This document shows positions 33,532 through 43,610 of a DNA stretch of 46,052 nucleotides, piece by piece. The notes under the pieces were generated by a model. The model was not told where the DNA came from, did no database searches, and worked only from the letters and a program-made list of their open reading frames with translations. Numbering within the stretch: position 1 is the first letter of the stretch; every line of letters starts with the position of its first letter. Both the position numbers and the translations under genes were made by a program. Origin of the DNA: a virus; the IMG/VR virus record IMGVR_UViG_3300017742_000022, positions 1 to 46,052 of that record; one strand, 5' to 3'.

Positions 33532-34779
33532 ATGGCAAATCAACAATTAATACAAGGGGAATTATTTGCTGCAACTGGAGGACTTAAGGATGGAGGTTTT
33601 TTAGATGTAGGCGGTATTGTAGGTGCTGAACTTGAAAAAGCTAATAAAGGTATTCAAGCAGGCAGAGAAAGAGCAAGGCGTCTTGTAAAAGAGCAGGAAA
33701 TCAAAGCTAAAGCTGTAGACAAGCAAATAGCAGGCTATGTTAATAAAATGAAATCAAATGTTGATTTAACAGGGGTTTCACCGGAACAGCAAAAAGCTAT
33801 TCAAAGTTACTTAGTTAACCAAAAAAACGAATACGTAAAAGCGGCTAACGAGATAGTAAACTACTCCGCGAGTGATCCGGAATACATGCACTATGCCGAC
33901 ATAATGAATTCCGTCAACAATTCTTTTGTTAATTTATCTAGTACATTAAAAACATACAAAGCTAATCAAGCAGAGTTCGTTGATGACTTTCAAAACAACA
34001 GGCTATCTAACGGCGATCTAGTACGTAAAAAACAGGCGGGAGAAATATATGATCCTAAAACAAATTTTAGCATAGAGAATGGAGATTTTATTTTTAGCAC
34101 CTCGGATGGCAAAAAAGTTAATTTTAGGGATTTTAAGAATCCATCGGAAAAAGCTTTTAAGACAGCAACGTCTATAGCCACAATTGCTAACACAGTATAT
34201 AAAGCAGGAGCAAAGCTTAACCCAACGCAAGCGTCAAGCATAAGATTACAGCTTGAGGAAGCATTTAACACAAACCCAGACGCATTACGCTCTATAGCGG
34301 CAGACGGTTTTTTTAACGGTCAACCTATGGCTATTAATCAAGAAGCTCTCAATAACGTTGAAAACACAGACGAACTTCAAACAATAGTTATAAATCAATT
34401 AATGGAGGGTATTTCGGCGAGCGCGCTCCAGGGTTACAATGACAAGCAATCTAAAATTAATCGGGGAAGCGGATCAAGTACCTCGGGTTATAAATCTCCA
34501 GAAACAAAATATTTAACATCTACAGAATCACCAACAGGTAAAGCTGGTAATTTTGCTATTTATTTACCTAAAGATCCAAATGGTAAAATTAAATATGTAC
34601 CAATTGGAAAGACTAATAATTCTAACCAAACGCCAACTACAACGCCTGCGTCTGCAGTAGAGTTTCCAGATATAATGGAGGAGGCAGAAAAGTTTATTAA
34701 AAAAACATATCCCGATCTTAAGGAAGGAACTCAAGAGTTTGCGGATAAGTTAATGGAAAAATATAATTCACTTATATAG
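33532..34779 (+). CDS. Internal virion / ejection protein, T7 gp15-like position
   Basis: A 415-residue, Lys/Asn/Gln-rich protein of helical appearance. The first 30 residues include an LIQGELFAATGGLKDGGF segment, after which residues 40-200 form long charged helices (GRERARRLVKEQEIKAKAVD, QKAIQSYLVNQKNEYVKAANE). Residues about 300-370 are low-complexity (GSGSSTSGYK). No enzymatic motif. Between the gp14-like protein and the giant polyvalent protein, it occupies the position of T7 gp15, whose oligomer spans the periplasm. This is inference from order and composition; sequence similarity was not established. Confidence 0.55.
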   Translation: MANQQLIQGELFAATGGLKDGGFLDVGGIVGAELEKANKGIQAGRERARRLVKEQEIKAKAVDKQIAGYVNKMKSNVDLTGVSPEQQKAIQSYLVNQKNEYVKAANEIVNYSASDPEYMHYADIMNSVNNSFVNLSSTLKTYKANQAEFVDDFQNNRLSNGDLVRKKQAGEIYDPKTNFSIENGDFIFSTSDGKKVNFRDFKNPSEKAFKTATSIATIANTVYKAGAKLNPTQASSIRLQLEEAFNTNPDALRSIAADGFFNGQPMAINQEALNNVENTDELQTIVINQLMEGISASALQGYNDKQSKINRGSGSSTSGYKSPETKYLTSTESPTGKAGNFAIYLPKDPNGKIKYVPIGKTNNSNQTPTTTPASAVEFPDIMEEAEKFIKKTYPDLKEGTQEFADKLMEKYNSLI

Positions 34780-34781
34780 TT

Positions 34782-37700
34782 ATGTCAAAATATAAATTAG
34801 CAAGCGGAGAAGTTGTTGATACTAAAGATTATACTGAAAATCAACTTACTTACTTTAAATATAAAAATCCTGATGCAAGCATTGTAGAGGATTTTCAAAA
34901 CGGGGTTGTGGAGACGGGTGCGTCTGTAACTCCAGGAATAAACGTAGCGTCCGACAATGGGGTCTCCAGTTCGGGAGATGGTTCATTGGATTTAGTATCA
35001 AATCTTAAAGGTGTTAAATTTGATAACGAAACAAATACATATGTAGAAGGTACTGATTATCAAGATTTATTTGAGCAAGAAGAAGAAGAAGGCGTTAAGA
35101 CTTTACAGGAGCTTTATAAAAATTCAGGTTTAAATTTTGAAGAATCTAATTTTCAAACAGATTATATTACGGATAGCCCTGCGCAAATTTCTAGCATGTT
35201 TGATGTTGTCAAGGTCACAATACCCGGCGTAGATGATTCTGTAAAATTACAATTTGATACTACTGATCCTGGAGCTTGGAAAAGTAATTTAAATATTTTA
35301 GAAAAATTTACAAAAAAGCACGAAAAGTTTTTACAAGCACCTGTAAACACTTCTACTAAAGAAAAATATTTATCTTGGGAAAATAATAACCAAGAAATTA
35401 AAAATGCTGGTCTTGAAAATACAAATAAGTATTTAAAGTCAGAAGATTTATTTGATACAAAAACTAAAACCGTAAGAAGCGGTTACTCATCACCTTATGG
35501 GGGAGCTGCTGTTGTGTCGCAAGAGTATACAGTTGTAACGCAACCGTATGAAAAAGAATTAAACCAAGCTAATACATTGCTAAAACAGCAATATCCAGAT
35601 TTATCTAGCGAGCAATTAGAAGAGGCTTCTAAAAAAGTTGTTAGGAATCAACTTTATGAGCAAGCTATGAACGAGGCTAAGTACAATGCCCGTGAAAACG
35701 CTATCTCTGAAGGTGTTTTGACGCAAGAAGAAATGTATGCAGGTGGGAGCTTGGTTAAAAGTGATTTAGCTAAAGAATACAATACTGCTACCAAAAAGCT
35801 TGAAACATTAATAGACACAAGAGGTGAAACCGTTGATATTATAAAAATAGTTAACAGCGGGGAATATTCTGCAGACGATCAAAATAAAGTTTTACAATGG
35901 GGAGCTAAAAATAATATATTTATAGATCCTATGGCTGAAACTGTTGTTTTAGAGAACGGACAAGAAGTAAGCAGTAGTTTCGTAGAAGTTGCGAATCAAT
36001 TAAACGCAACAATGTCTGCGACAGAGATTTTGTTTAAAAACATTAGTGACCAACAAAACGTTGCAACTGAAAAAATTAAAGATACTAATTTAACCATAGA
36101 GGCAGCTTCAAAAAATTACGATCTCCACGAAAAATACCTTACAAATGTAGGCTTAGGTTTTGCGGATATAGCGGTTGGAGGCGTTTATTTATTAGGCTCC
36201 ATACCTATGCTGCTTGCTGACGATGAGACACAAGCCGGCTGGGATGCGTTTGGAGCTGGTTATTCGCAAGCTTCTCAAGAGATAAGAAATAGTTTTGTAA
36301 GAGACGTTCAATTTAACGAAGCATTTAAAGACTATAACTTTGGTAAATTTGCAGCGCAGGAAATATCTAATCAAATACCTATAATAGCCACAATGATTAT
36401 GTCTGGCGGTACTGCAGCTCCTTATGTTATTGGTGCTACAACAGCAGGCGGCAAAATGATGGACATGCAAGCCGAAATATCTAATGGTACTGCAGATTAC
36501 AGTAGAACAGAGGTTTGGCTAAAGTCACTAGGGTATGGTGCCGCTGAAGGTGTTTTTGCGGGATTAACTACTGTTCCTATACTGAAAAGAGCAAATCAAG
36601 CTTGGGTTAATGCTGGTAAGGACCAATTGGTTAAAAACAATATGATTAACTTCTTTAAAAGTTATAACAAAAAAGGTATTGTATTTGAAGGTCTTTTAGA
36701 ATCCGGTGGCGAAATTGCTACAGTAGGAACGCAAAATTTGATAGATGGCAATACATTCACGCAAGGTATGGACCACGCGGGCTTCTCTGGTTTTGGTTTT
36801 GGTATTGCTTTTGCTGGAGTGCCATTTTTAAAAGGAATGTACAATTCTAAATTCACTAGCTTTAATAAACTTCAAAAAGCACGTACATTACAAAAAGAAA
36901 TAGACGACCTAGGTAAGCGTTGGGAAACAGCGCAAACAGACAACGCTAGAACTAAAATATCTGAAATGATCGCTGCAAAAAGCGATAAACTTGCAGACGA
37001 AATTAAAAAGCAAGAAGATATAATAAACAATAACCTAACAGAAAGAGGTGGCCAATATGTATTTAATATAATACAAAAACAAGCTGATCTTCAAAACAAG
37101 GCACAGCAAATTGCTAATGACCCAGATCTTTCGCAAGATTTAAAGAAAAAGCAAATTGCAGAATTGCAGGAAGAATTTGATGTCCTAGTTAGAATAAAAG
37201 ACCACGCGGTGTCTGACACCAGCATGCTTAAAAATGAAACTGAGTTTACTGCTTTTGAAGCTTTAGATAAAGAAGCTTACGATAATTACATAGATACAGC
37301 AACTCAGCAGTTAAGTGACGAAAAAGGCGGTAAAACATCTTCTGAAAACGACATAAAAGATAGGGCTTACAATCTTTATTTTGGCGATCAAGTAAGGGCT
37401 GAAAATTCTAAACAACAATCTGGTAAAGGCGCCTTCTTAGGTAAAGACGGATTTATATCTTTTGAAACAAGACAAGAAGCCAACAATTACATAGACTCTA
37501 GAGAAGATCTATCGCCTGAAGATAAACAAAAGCTTAAAAACGGTATTGACAATGGTAATGACGGAGCGGCTGTAGAGTCTGAAGGTAATATAAAATCTTT
37601 AACTATAGCGGTTGTTGAAAACCAAGTAGCCAACCAAAGAAAATACACAAGGACGCACGAGGTTGGGCACCAAGCTTTTTGGGAAATATTTAAAGACCAA

Positions 37701-40700
37701 AAAAATCAAGGTGCATTTGATCAAATATCTGAACAATTGTTAACCACATTAAAAGCGACAGACAGAGCTACATACGATCAGTTATTAAACGATAGCATAT
37801 ACGTTAATGGTGCTATGGATTCTGCTGAGGTTATTTCTAAGTTTTTAGAATATGTGGCAGATGGCAAAATAACAAACGCACAAAGAGCAAAAGGTATATC
37901 AGGTTTGTTTGGTACAATGGTTCAAAAAACTTTTGGCACTGATTACGACTTTAACTTTAAAGGTGAGCAGGACATATTTAACTTTGTGGTGGGCATGGCA
38001 CAAAAAATTAAAAGCGGCCAGCTAACGACAAAAGATATTACATCTGCAAAAGAAACTAATTTGGTTAAAAAATTAACCACAGAGCAAAAAGGTAAATCTA
38101 AGCAAAGACGAAAAGCATTTTCATTGGCTTCCGCTCAAGAATCATTAGGTAATATACCACAAGAAAATATAAAAGGTGCGAAGGCTCAGACTGATATTGC
38201 TATGGAGCTCCCTGGTATGGTAAAAGCTCAAGTTGCTAAAAGATTTAATTTAAGACCCCAACAATTAGAAGGCTTTACAGATGCCGTTGTTGAAAGAATG
38301 TATTTAGGCCAGGAAACTACTAAATGGGACGGCAGGGGTGAACTGTACGGCTTTTTAAATGGCCGTATTGCTTTAAGAATAAAAGATGTTGTAAGAGACG
38401 AGTATAAAAAACCTCAACAAGACAGGCTATATTTATCTTCAATAGACAATCTACAAGCAGAAGATCAAAAAGGCTTAGCACAAGAAGAAGCTACAGCCCC
38501 TACTAAAGTTAGCGATAGAAAGCAATATAGAAATTTAGCAGACAGTAAAGTATTATCTACGGAGCAAGCAGGTTCTGTAAAACAAAAAATACTATCTACC
38601 ACAAGAGTATTAAAGTCTAAACTTGACGAAAGCATTTCCGCTAATCGTACCGTAACACCAATTGTTGCTGAAATTAAAAAGCAAATGGGTAAGCAAGCGG
38701 ATATTGAGTTTAAGAAAATGCTCGGCGCTAAAAAAGATGGTGAGTTACGAAAAAACTTATTAAAGCTTAAAAAGCCTATATTAGAAAACATGACCACCAC
38801 ATGGCTAATGCAATCTATGCCATTTGCGGTACAGAAGCAGGTTAATGGTAGATTTACTTCTGACTGGAAAGGAAAAAAAATAGACAGAGAAACTGTAAGC
38901 ACAGATAAAGCAGGAAGAACAGCGGGTGCGGAATTAGTAAGAAGAATTCCGAATGCCGTTAATAACGTTAGCGATGCGGATTTCTTAGGCTATATGTTTA
39001 AAGGTGATGCTGTTATACGAGGAAGAAAAGAAGCGCTTGCAAAAGCAATGGCAGAAGAGTATTCTTTTGATATAATTAGTAAAGAACTGCAAGACCCTGA
39101 CAGCGACATCAGAAAAGCTTTTGAACAAAATCAAACATTATTGGGTGTAGAGCTGTTAGATAATTACGCGCAAGAATTTAATAGACAAGCGGAAAGAGGA
39201 AACATTAAGTTTTCAATGAGCCCTCAGCAAATGCAGGATATAAGCAAACACCTTGACCAGCTTAAAGATATTTTAATAAATCAAAAAGCCGGTAAAGTAA
39301 CAAAAGCTAATTTAAGAAACGCAATGACTAGGGTTTATATAGAGGAGAACAATACGTCGCTAACCTCTGATCTTATAAATAAATTTGCTAATGACGCTGC
39401 TCTTACTATCGATAAATACTTTAAAAAGCAAAAAGATATAAATGTTGCGAGCTTTAAAAACTTTGTTTTAAATGGTGTTTTGAAATTAGAAAACTCTACT
39501 AATTTATTAAAAACTGTTGGCATAACAGCAGAGGACGTATTCGGTAGTTATACTAACCTAGGTAATACACCTCAGGTTATAGAAAGACGACGTGCGCTAG
39601 AACAAGAGTACAATATAAAGCTTGTAGAAGAAAAAGGTAAAAAAGGTATAGAGCTTATAGTAAAATACATGAAAGGTCACAACGCTACCTCATCAAAAAT
39701 TGGTGGCGGTAGAGGCCAATTCTACGCTAATGTAGGTGATTATTATAATAACAATCTAGCTAACATACCAGGCGTTACAATAAAAGGTAGTAAGGTATTT
39801 TATAAAGGCGAGCTTATAGATGGGAAGACGCCCGCTCAAAAAGTATATAAAACAGTAGACAAAAAGAAAGTGCCAATATCAGAGGCTGAATTTGCTGAGC
39901 AGTATGACGAAAGAAATGCGGCGGCTAAAGAGGCTTTTGATTTAATGGTAGACTTTTTAGGTTTTGTAAGATCTAAGAACGACCCTGTACTCTGGGTTGC
40001 TACAATGAAAAGTTTGGATAGCAACATGGAGTCGATACTCAAAGCTTCCGCAAATGTAGAGTATTATTATGTAGGCAAAACAAATGCAGAGCTACGCTAC
40101 GAGCACATTGTACCGACAAATTACATGATGCTGCAATTAACAAATCATTTTTGGAATAAGAAAATGGATTTAAATGCTTTGCAAAGTGCCTATTCGGTGG
40201 CTATTATACCGAAAGATATGGATGAAAATGTTAACTTACAGTTTCAATCCACTATGACTTTAAACTGGAATCCTTTAACAGATCCGGCTTGGTATAGATA
40301 TTATAACCATACTACTTTTGGAATGGACTTTATGTTGCCTATACGTAAAATTGGCGGCGTAGATAAAGGTAAGGTTTTTGGTGAAGAATGGTCTAAATTT
40401 AATTCCATTCTTAAAACCAAAGCCGCTCAAACAGTGGCGGATTTTAAAATGACTGACGAGGCTATTGCCAAAGCTACTACAATGGCTTTTTCTAGCGCTC
40501 CAAAAGGAATAAGCGTATGGGATTTTGACGACACGCTCGCAAGAACAAAAAGTAATGTTTTATATACAATGCCCGACGGTACAAAAGGCAAATTAGACGC
40601 TGCTGAATTTGCTGCAAAAAGCGAAGAGTTTGCATCTAAAGGGGCTGAGTTTGATTTTAGCGAGTTTAGCAAAGTTATGAACGGCTCCAAAGGACCATTC

Positions 40701-43223
40701 TTTGAAAAAGCAATTGCTCGTAATAAAAAGTTTGGCAATGAAAATGTTTATATATTAACTGCTAGACCGGCAAATTCAAAATATGCTATACACAAATTTT
40801 TAAAAGGTATAGGCCTAGACATACGCTTGGAGAATATATTTGGATTAGCGGACGGAAACCCTAAGGCTAAAGCTGATTGGATGATAACAAAGGTGAACGA
40901 AGGTTATAATGATTTTTATTTTGCAGACGACCATATGGGCAATGTTAAGGCTGTCCGTGATGTTTTAAATGCTTTTGATGTTAAAGGTAAGGTTCAACAA
41001 GCTAAAATTAAATTTAGTGAAACTCTAGATACCAAGTTTAACGAAATGATCGGAAGACAAACCGGGGTTGATTCTGTAAAAGAGTTTTCAAAAGTTGTTG
41101 CTAGGAGAAGAGGTAAAAGAAAAGGCAAGCTTAAGTTTTTTATTCCACCAGGCGCAGAAGATTTTAGAGGATTAACACAATATACTTTTGCCGGCAAAGG
41201 CAAACAAGGTGAGGCGGATCAAAAGTTTTTTGAAGAAGCTTTAATGGATCCTTATTTCCAAGGTGTTGCTTCAATAGAAAGAGACAGACAAGCTATAAAA
41301 ACAGCTGTTAAAAGTTTGCTTTCTACGTATAAGCCGGTTAAGAAAAAACTTAATAAGTTAACGCCTGATGGCGATTACACTTTTGATGCTGCTATTAGAG
41401 TTTACTTATGGACAAAAGCTGGTTATGAGATACCTGGTATATCTAAAAGAGATCAAAAGAAACTTTACGATTTAGTATCTAAAGATCAAGAATTAAATGG
41501 ATATGCAGAAGGGTTGCTGCTAACAGCAAAAGTAGATGCGTGGCCTGAGCCTTCTGAATACTGGGATGCGCAAACAACTTTAAGTGACCTTAACAATCTT
41601 ACTGAAAAAGTAAATAGAAAACAGTATTTAACTAAGTTTATTGAAAATGCTGATATAATATTTAGTCCAAAAAATCTAAATAAAATAGAGGCGCTTTACG
41701 GTAGAGCAACCAGGGACGCAATAGAAGATGCTTTGCATGCCATGAAGACCGGTAGCAATAGACCCAGCGGCAGTAATAAAATAACAAATAGATGGTTAAA
41801 CTGGGTTAACAATTCTGTTGGTACTATAATGTTCTTCAACAGAAGATCCGCGTTGCTACAGACTATTTCGTCTATTAACTTTATAAATTGGTCCGATAAC
41901 AATCCATTAAAAGCTGGGCTTGCGTTTGCAAATCAACCACAATACTGGAAAGATTTTGCAATGATATTTAATTCAGATAAATTGAAGCAAAGAAGAGGCG
42001 GGTTAAAATCAGATGTTCAAGAGGCTGAAATTGCTAATGCCGCTAAAAATGCTAAAGACAAAGCAACAGCCATAACATCTTATCTATTAAAGATAGGTTT
42101 CACACCTACACAAATAGCAGATAGTTTTGCAATTGCCGCGGGTGGTGCTACCCTATATAGAAATAGAGTAAACACATATTTAAAGCAAGGTTTAAATAAA
42201 GCTGAAGCAGAGGTAAAAGCTTTTCAAGATTTCAGTAAGCTTTCTGACGAAGCTCAGCAGTCAGGTGATCCAGCATTGGTATCGTCACAACAAAGAAGTG
42301 TGGCTGGGCGTCTTATATTGGCTTTTCAAAACACTCCTATGCAATATACTAGATTAATGAAAAAGTCTGCTCAGGACCTTATAAATGGCCGAGGCGACGC
42401 TAAAACACATATATCTAAGATACTTTATTATGGAACAATACAGAACTTTATATTTAACTCTCTACAAAACGCGTTATTTGCGTTAGTGCCTGGTTTTGAC
42501 GAAGAAGAGCTTGATGAAGATGAGAGAGCTAAGGCTGAAGAAAAAAAGCAGGTTAGAATATTAAATGGTATGGTTGACTCTATTCTTAGAGGTACCGGTA
42601 TGTATGGAGCAATAGTTTCTACGGCTAAAAATACTATTATGAAATTTAAAGATCAAGAGGATAGAGGTTTTATGGCTGATCATACGTATACTATTATAGA
42701 GGCTGCAAATATATCACCGCCTATTGGTTCTAAGCTTAGAAAAATGTACTCTAGTATTCAAACATATAAGTTCGATAAAGACGTTATAGAAAAGCACCCA
42801 TGGGACGTTACTATAGATGGTAAATTTAATTTGTCTCCTACATATAATATAATAGGCAATATGTCCTCTGCTATATTGAACTTACCGCTTGATAGAGCTA
42901 TAATGGAGGCTCAAGCTGTAGCGGAAGCACTAGATGCTAGAAACACTAAATTTCAAAGGGTAGCTTTAGGATTAGGGTGGAGAACTTGGGATGTTGGAGC
43001 TGAGAATGAAGAATTTGATTTAATAAAAGCTGTAGCAAAAATTAAAAGAAAAAAAGCTGGTGTAGAAAAATCAAAAGCTACAAGAAAAGAAAATAAAAGA
43101 AAAGAGCAGGAAAGAATAAGCAATATGTCTGAAAAAGAATACAACGAGTATATGGACGCTAAAATAATGAAGAGAAGAGAAGCTGCTAGGAAGTCTGCAG
43201 AAACCAGAAGACAAAATAAATAA
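34782..43223 (+). CDS. Giant large polyvalent / ejection-type protein (zincin, sigma-like, HAD domains)
   Basis: A 2813-residue protein, the largest in the window, in the T7 gp16 position. Visible parts: a charged N-terminus; glycine/alanine-rich hydrophobic segments at about 457-480, 533-600 and 647-690 that could cross a membrane; coiled coil at about 695-830; an HEXXH zincin at 959-963 with a likely third ligand near E1016; a sigma-70 region-2-like block at about 1135-1240 (GELYGFLNGRIALRIKD); a HAD phosphatase-like domain with D1914-F-D1916-D-T1918, LTAR (T1993) and D2049-D2050; and a conserved C-terminal region (RSALLQTISSINFINW, SFAIAAGGATLYRNR, LILAFQNTPMQYTR). I know the C-terminal block from giant polyvalent phage proteins thought to enter the cell with the DNA. 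Enzyme activities are inferred. Confidence 0.8.
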   Translation: MSKYKLASGEVVDTKDYTENQLTYFKYKNPDASIVEDFQNGVVETGASVTPGINVASDNGVSSSGDGSLDLVSNLKGVKFDNETNTYVEGTDYQDLFEQEEEEGVKTLQELYKNSGLNFEESNFQTDYITDSPAQISSMFDVVKVTIPGVDDSVKLQFDTTDPGAWKSNLNILEKFTKKHEKFLQAPVNTSTKEKYLSWENNNQEIKNAGLENTNKYLKSEDLFDTKTKTVRSGYSSPYGGAAVVSQEYTVVTQPYEKELNQANTLLKQQYPDLSSEQLEEASKKVVRNQLYEQAMNEAKYNARENAISEGVLTQEEMYAGGSLVKSDLAKEYNTATKKLETLIDTRGETVDIIKIVNSGEYSADDQNKVLQWGAKNNIFIDPMAETVVLENGQEVSSSFVEVANQLNATMSATEILFKNISDQQNVATEKIKDTNLTIEAASKNYDLHEKYLTNVGLGFADIAVGGVYLLGSIPMLLADDETQAGWDAFGAGYSQASQEIRNSFVRDVQFNEAFKDYNFGKFAAQEISNQIPIIATMIMSGGTAAPYVIGATTAGGKMMDMQAEISNGTADYSRTEVWLKSLGYGAAEGVFAGLTTVPILKRANQAWVNAGKDQLVKNNMINFFKSYNKKGIVFEGLLESGGEIATVGTQNLIDGNTFTQGMDHAGFSGFGFGIAFAGVPFLKGMYNSKFTSFNKLQKARTLQKEIDDLGKRWETAQTDNARTKISEMIAAKSDKLADEIKKQEDIINNNLTERGGQYVFNIIQKQADLQNKAQQIANDPDLSQDLKKKQIAELQEEFDVLVRIKDHAVSDTSMLKNETEFTAFEALDKEAYDNYIDTATQQLSDEKGGKTSSENDIKDRAYNLYFGDQVRAENSKQQSGKGAFLGKDGFISFETRQEANNYIDSREDLSPEDKQKLKNGIDNGNDGAAVESEGNIKSLTIAVVENQVANQRKYTRTHEVGHQAFWEIFKDQKNQGAFDQISEQLLTTLKATDRATYDQLLNDSIYVNGAMDSAEVISKFLEYVADGKITNAQRAKGISGLFGTMVQKTFGTDYDFNFKGEQDIFNFVVGMAQKIKSGQLTTKDITSAKETNLVKKLTTEQKGKSKQRRKAFSLASAQESLGNIPQENIKGAKAQTDIAMELPGMVKAQVAKRFNLRPQQLEGFTDAVVERMYLGQETTKWDGRGELYGFLNGRIALRIKDVVRDEYKKPQQDRLYLSSIDNLQAEDQKGLAQEEATAPTKVSDRKQYRNLADSKVLSTEQAGSVKQKILSTTRVLKSKLDESISANRTVTPIVAEIKKQMGKQADIEFKKMLGAKKDGELRKNLLKLKKPILENMTTTWLMQSMPFAVQKQVNGRFTSDWKGKKIDRETVSTDKAGRTAGAELVRRIPNAVNNVSDADFLGYMFKGDAVIRGRKEALAKAMAEEYSFDIISKELQDPDSDIRKAFEQNQTLLGVELLDNYAQEFNRQAERGNIKFSMSPQQMQDISKHLDQLKDILINQKAGKVTKANLRNAMTRVYIEENNTSLTSDLINKFANDAALTIDKYFKKQKDINVASFKNFVLNGVLKLENSTNLLKTVGITAEDVFGSYTNLGNTPQVIERRRALEQEYNIKLVEEKGKKGIELIVKYMKGHNATSSKIGGGRGQFYANVGDYYNNNLANIPGVTIKGSKVFYKGELIDGKTPAQKVYKTVDKKKVPISEAEFAEQYDERNAAAKEAFDLMVDFLGFVRSKNDPVLWVATMKSLDSNMESILKASANVEYYYVGKTNAELRYEHIVPTNYMMLQLTNHFWNKKMDLNALQSAYSVAIIPKDMDENVNLQFQSTMTLNWNPLTDPAWYRYYNHTTFGMDFMLPIRKIGGVDKGKVFGEEWSKFNSILKTKAAQTVADFKMTDEAIAKATTMAFSSAPKGISVWDFDDTLARTKSNVLYTMPDGTKGKLDAAEFAAKSEEFASKGAEFDFSEFSKVMNGSKGPFFEKAIARNKKFGNENVYILTARPANSKYAIHKFLKGIGLDIRLENIFGLADGNPKAKADWMITKVNEGYNDFYFADDHMGNVKAVRDVLNAFDVKGKVQQAKIKFSETLDTKFNEMIGRQTGVDSVKEFSKVVARRRGKRKGKLKFFIPPGAEDFRGLTQYTFAGKGKQGEADQKFFEEALMDPYFQGVASIERDRQAIKTAVKSLLSTYKPVKKKLNKLTPDGDYTFDAAIRVYLWTKAGYEIPGISKRDQKKLYDLVSKDQELNGYAEGLLLTAKVDAWPEPSEYWDAQTTLSDLNNLTEKVNRKQYLTKFIENADIIFSPKNLNKIEALYGRATRDAIEDALHAMKTGSNRPSGSNKITNRWLNWVNNSVGTIMFFNRRSALLQTISSINFINWSDNNPLKAGLAFANQPQYWKDFAMIFNSDKLKQRRGGLKSDVQEAEIANAAKNAKDKATAITSYLLKIGFTPTQIADSFAIAAGGATLYRNRVNTYLKQGLNKAEAEVKAFQDFSKLSDEAQQSGDPALVSSQQRSVAGRLILAFQNTPMQYTRLMKKSAQDLINGRGDAKTHISKILYYGTIQNFIFNSLQNALFALVPGFDEEELDEDERAKAEEKKQVRILNGMVDSILRGTGMYGAIVSTAKNTIMKFKDQEDRGFMADHTYTIIEAANISPPIGSKLRKMYSSIQTYKFDKDVIEKHPWDVTIDGKFNLSPTYNIIGNMSSAILNLPLDRAIMEAQAVAEALDARNTKFQRVALGLGWRTWDVGAENEEFDLIKAVAKIKRKKAGVEKSKATRKENKRKEQERISNMSEKEYNEYMDAKIMKRREAARKSAETRRQNK

Positions 43224-43225
43224 CT

Positions 43226-43450
43226 ATGTACACACCTATAACTAAAAAAGCAAAATGTAAAGATATCTATAAAGAAAATTCAATGGATATATCTATGAAC
43301 GCTGATGGATCAGGAGGAAGTTTTAAGTCTCCTATAAAATTAAAAGACGCATGCTACCGCAAAGCTAAAGCTAAGTACGACAAATTTCCCTCGGCTTATG
43401 CTTCTGGATATATAGCAAAATGCAGAAAAAGAAAAGGTAATATAAAATGA
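43226..43450 (+). CDS. Small basic conserved phage protein
   Basis: A 74-residue Lys-rich protein 2 bases after the giant gene. SPIKLKDACYRKAKAKYDKFPSAYASGYIAKCRKRKG at the C-terminal half is a pattern (YxxFPSAYASG, then CRK) that I recognise from many phages, often as a short minor virion protein. Three cysteines are near basic residues and might bind metal. Function unknown. The stop overlaps the next gene by ATGA (43447-43450). It shares the SPxK motif with the cluster at 11-13 kb. Confidence 0.65.
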   Translation: MYTPITKKAKCKDIYKENSMDISMNADGSGGSFKSPIKLKDACYRKAKAKYDKFPSAYASGYIAKCRKRKGNIK

Positions 43451-43608
43451 TAGAGGCTTTGCGTCATGCGTTTGGCCTATGCGGAGAGCACTGGCATCCT
43501 AATATTTTTACCGCTATCGCGTCTACTCCGTTTGTAGCAACCGCTGTTTATTATATAAAATGTAAATGTGGAGTATGGTTTAAACATAATAAAAGTTGTA
43601 ATAAATAA
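43447..43608 (+). CDS. 53-aa small protein with CGEHWHPN head and hydrophobic segment
   Basis: A 162-base gene too short for many callers, overlapping its upstream neighbour by ATGA. The protein has ALRHAFGLCGEHWHPNIF, a hydrophobic segment (about residues 21-37, TAIASTPFVATAVYYIK) and a Cys-rich, basic tail (CKCGVWFKHNKSCNK; C39, C41, C51). I have seen the CGEH.HPN opening in environmental phages beside lysis genes. A single membrane helix with a cytoplasmic or periplasmic cysteine tail is likely; a lysis-accessory role is inferred from location. Confidence 0.55.
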   Translation: MIEALRHAFGLCGEHWHPNIFTAIASTPFVATAVYYIKCKCGVWFKHNKSCNK

Positions 43609-43610
43609 TC

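Noticed and set aside
38465-38902. A 145-residue minus-strand frame in the giant gene
   Set aside because: It opposes a continuous conserved protein, and such shadows are expected in low-GC Lys/Glu-rich coding sequence.
40090-40130. RYEHIVP in the giant protein as an HNH nuclease
   Set aside because: A single EH.VP-like string without the other two metal or catalytic positions is not enough to call a nuclease.
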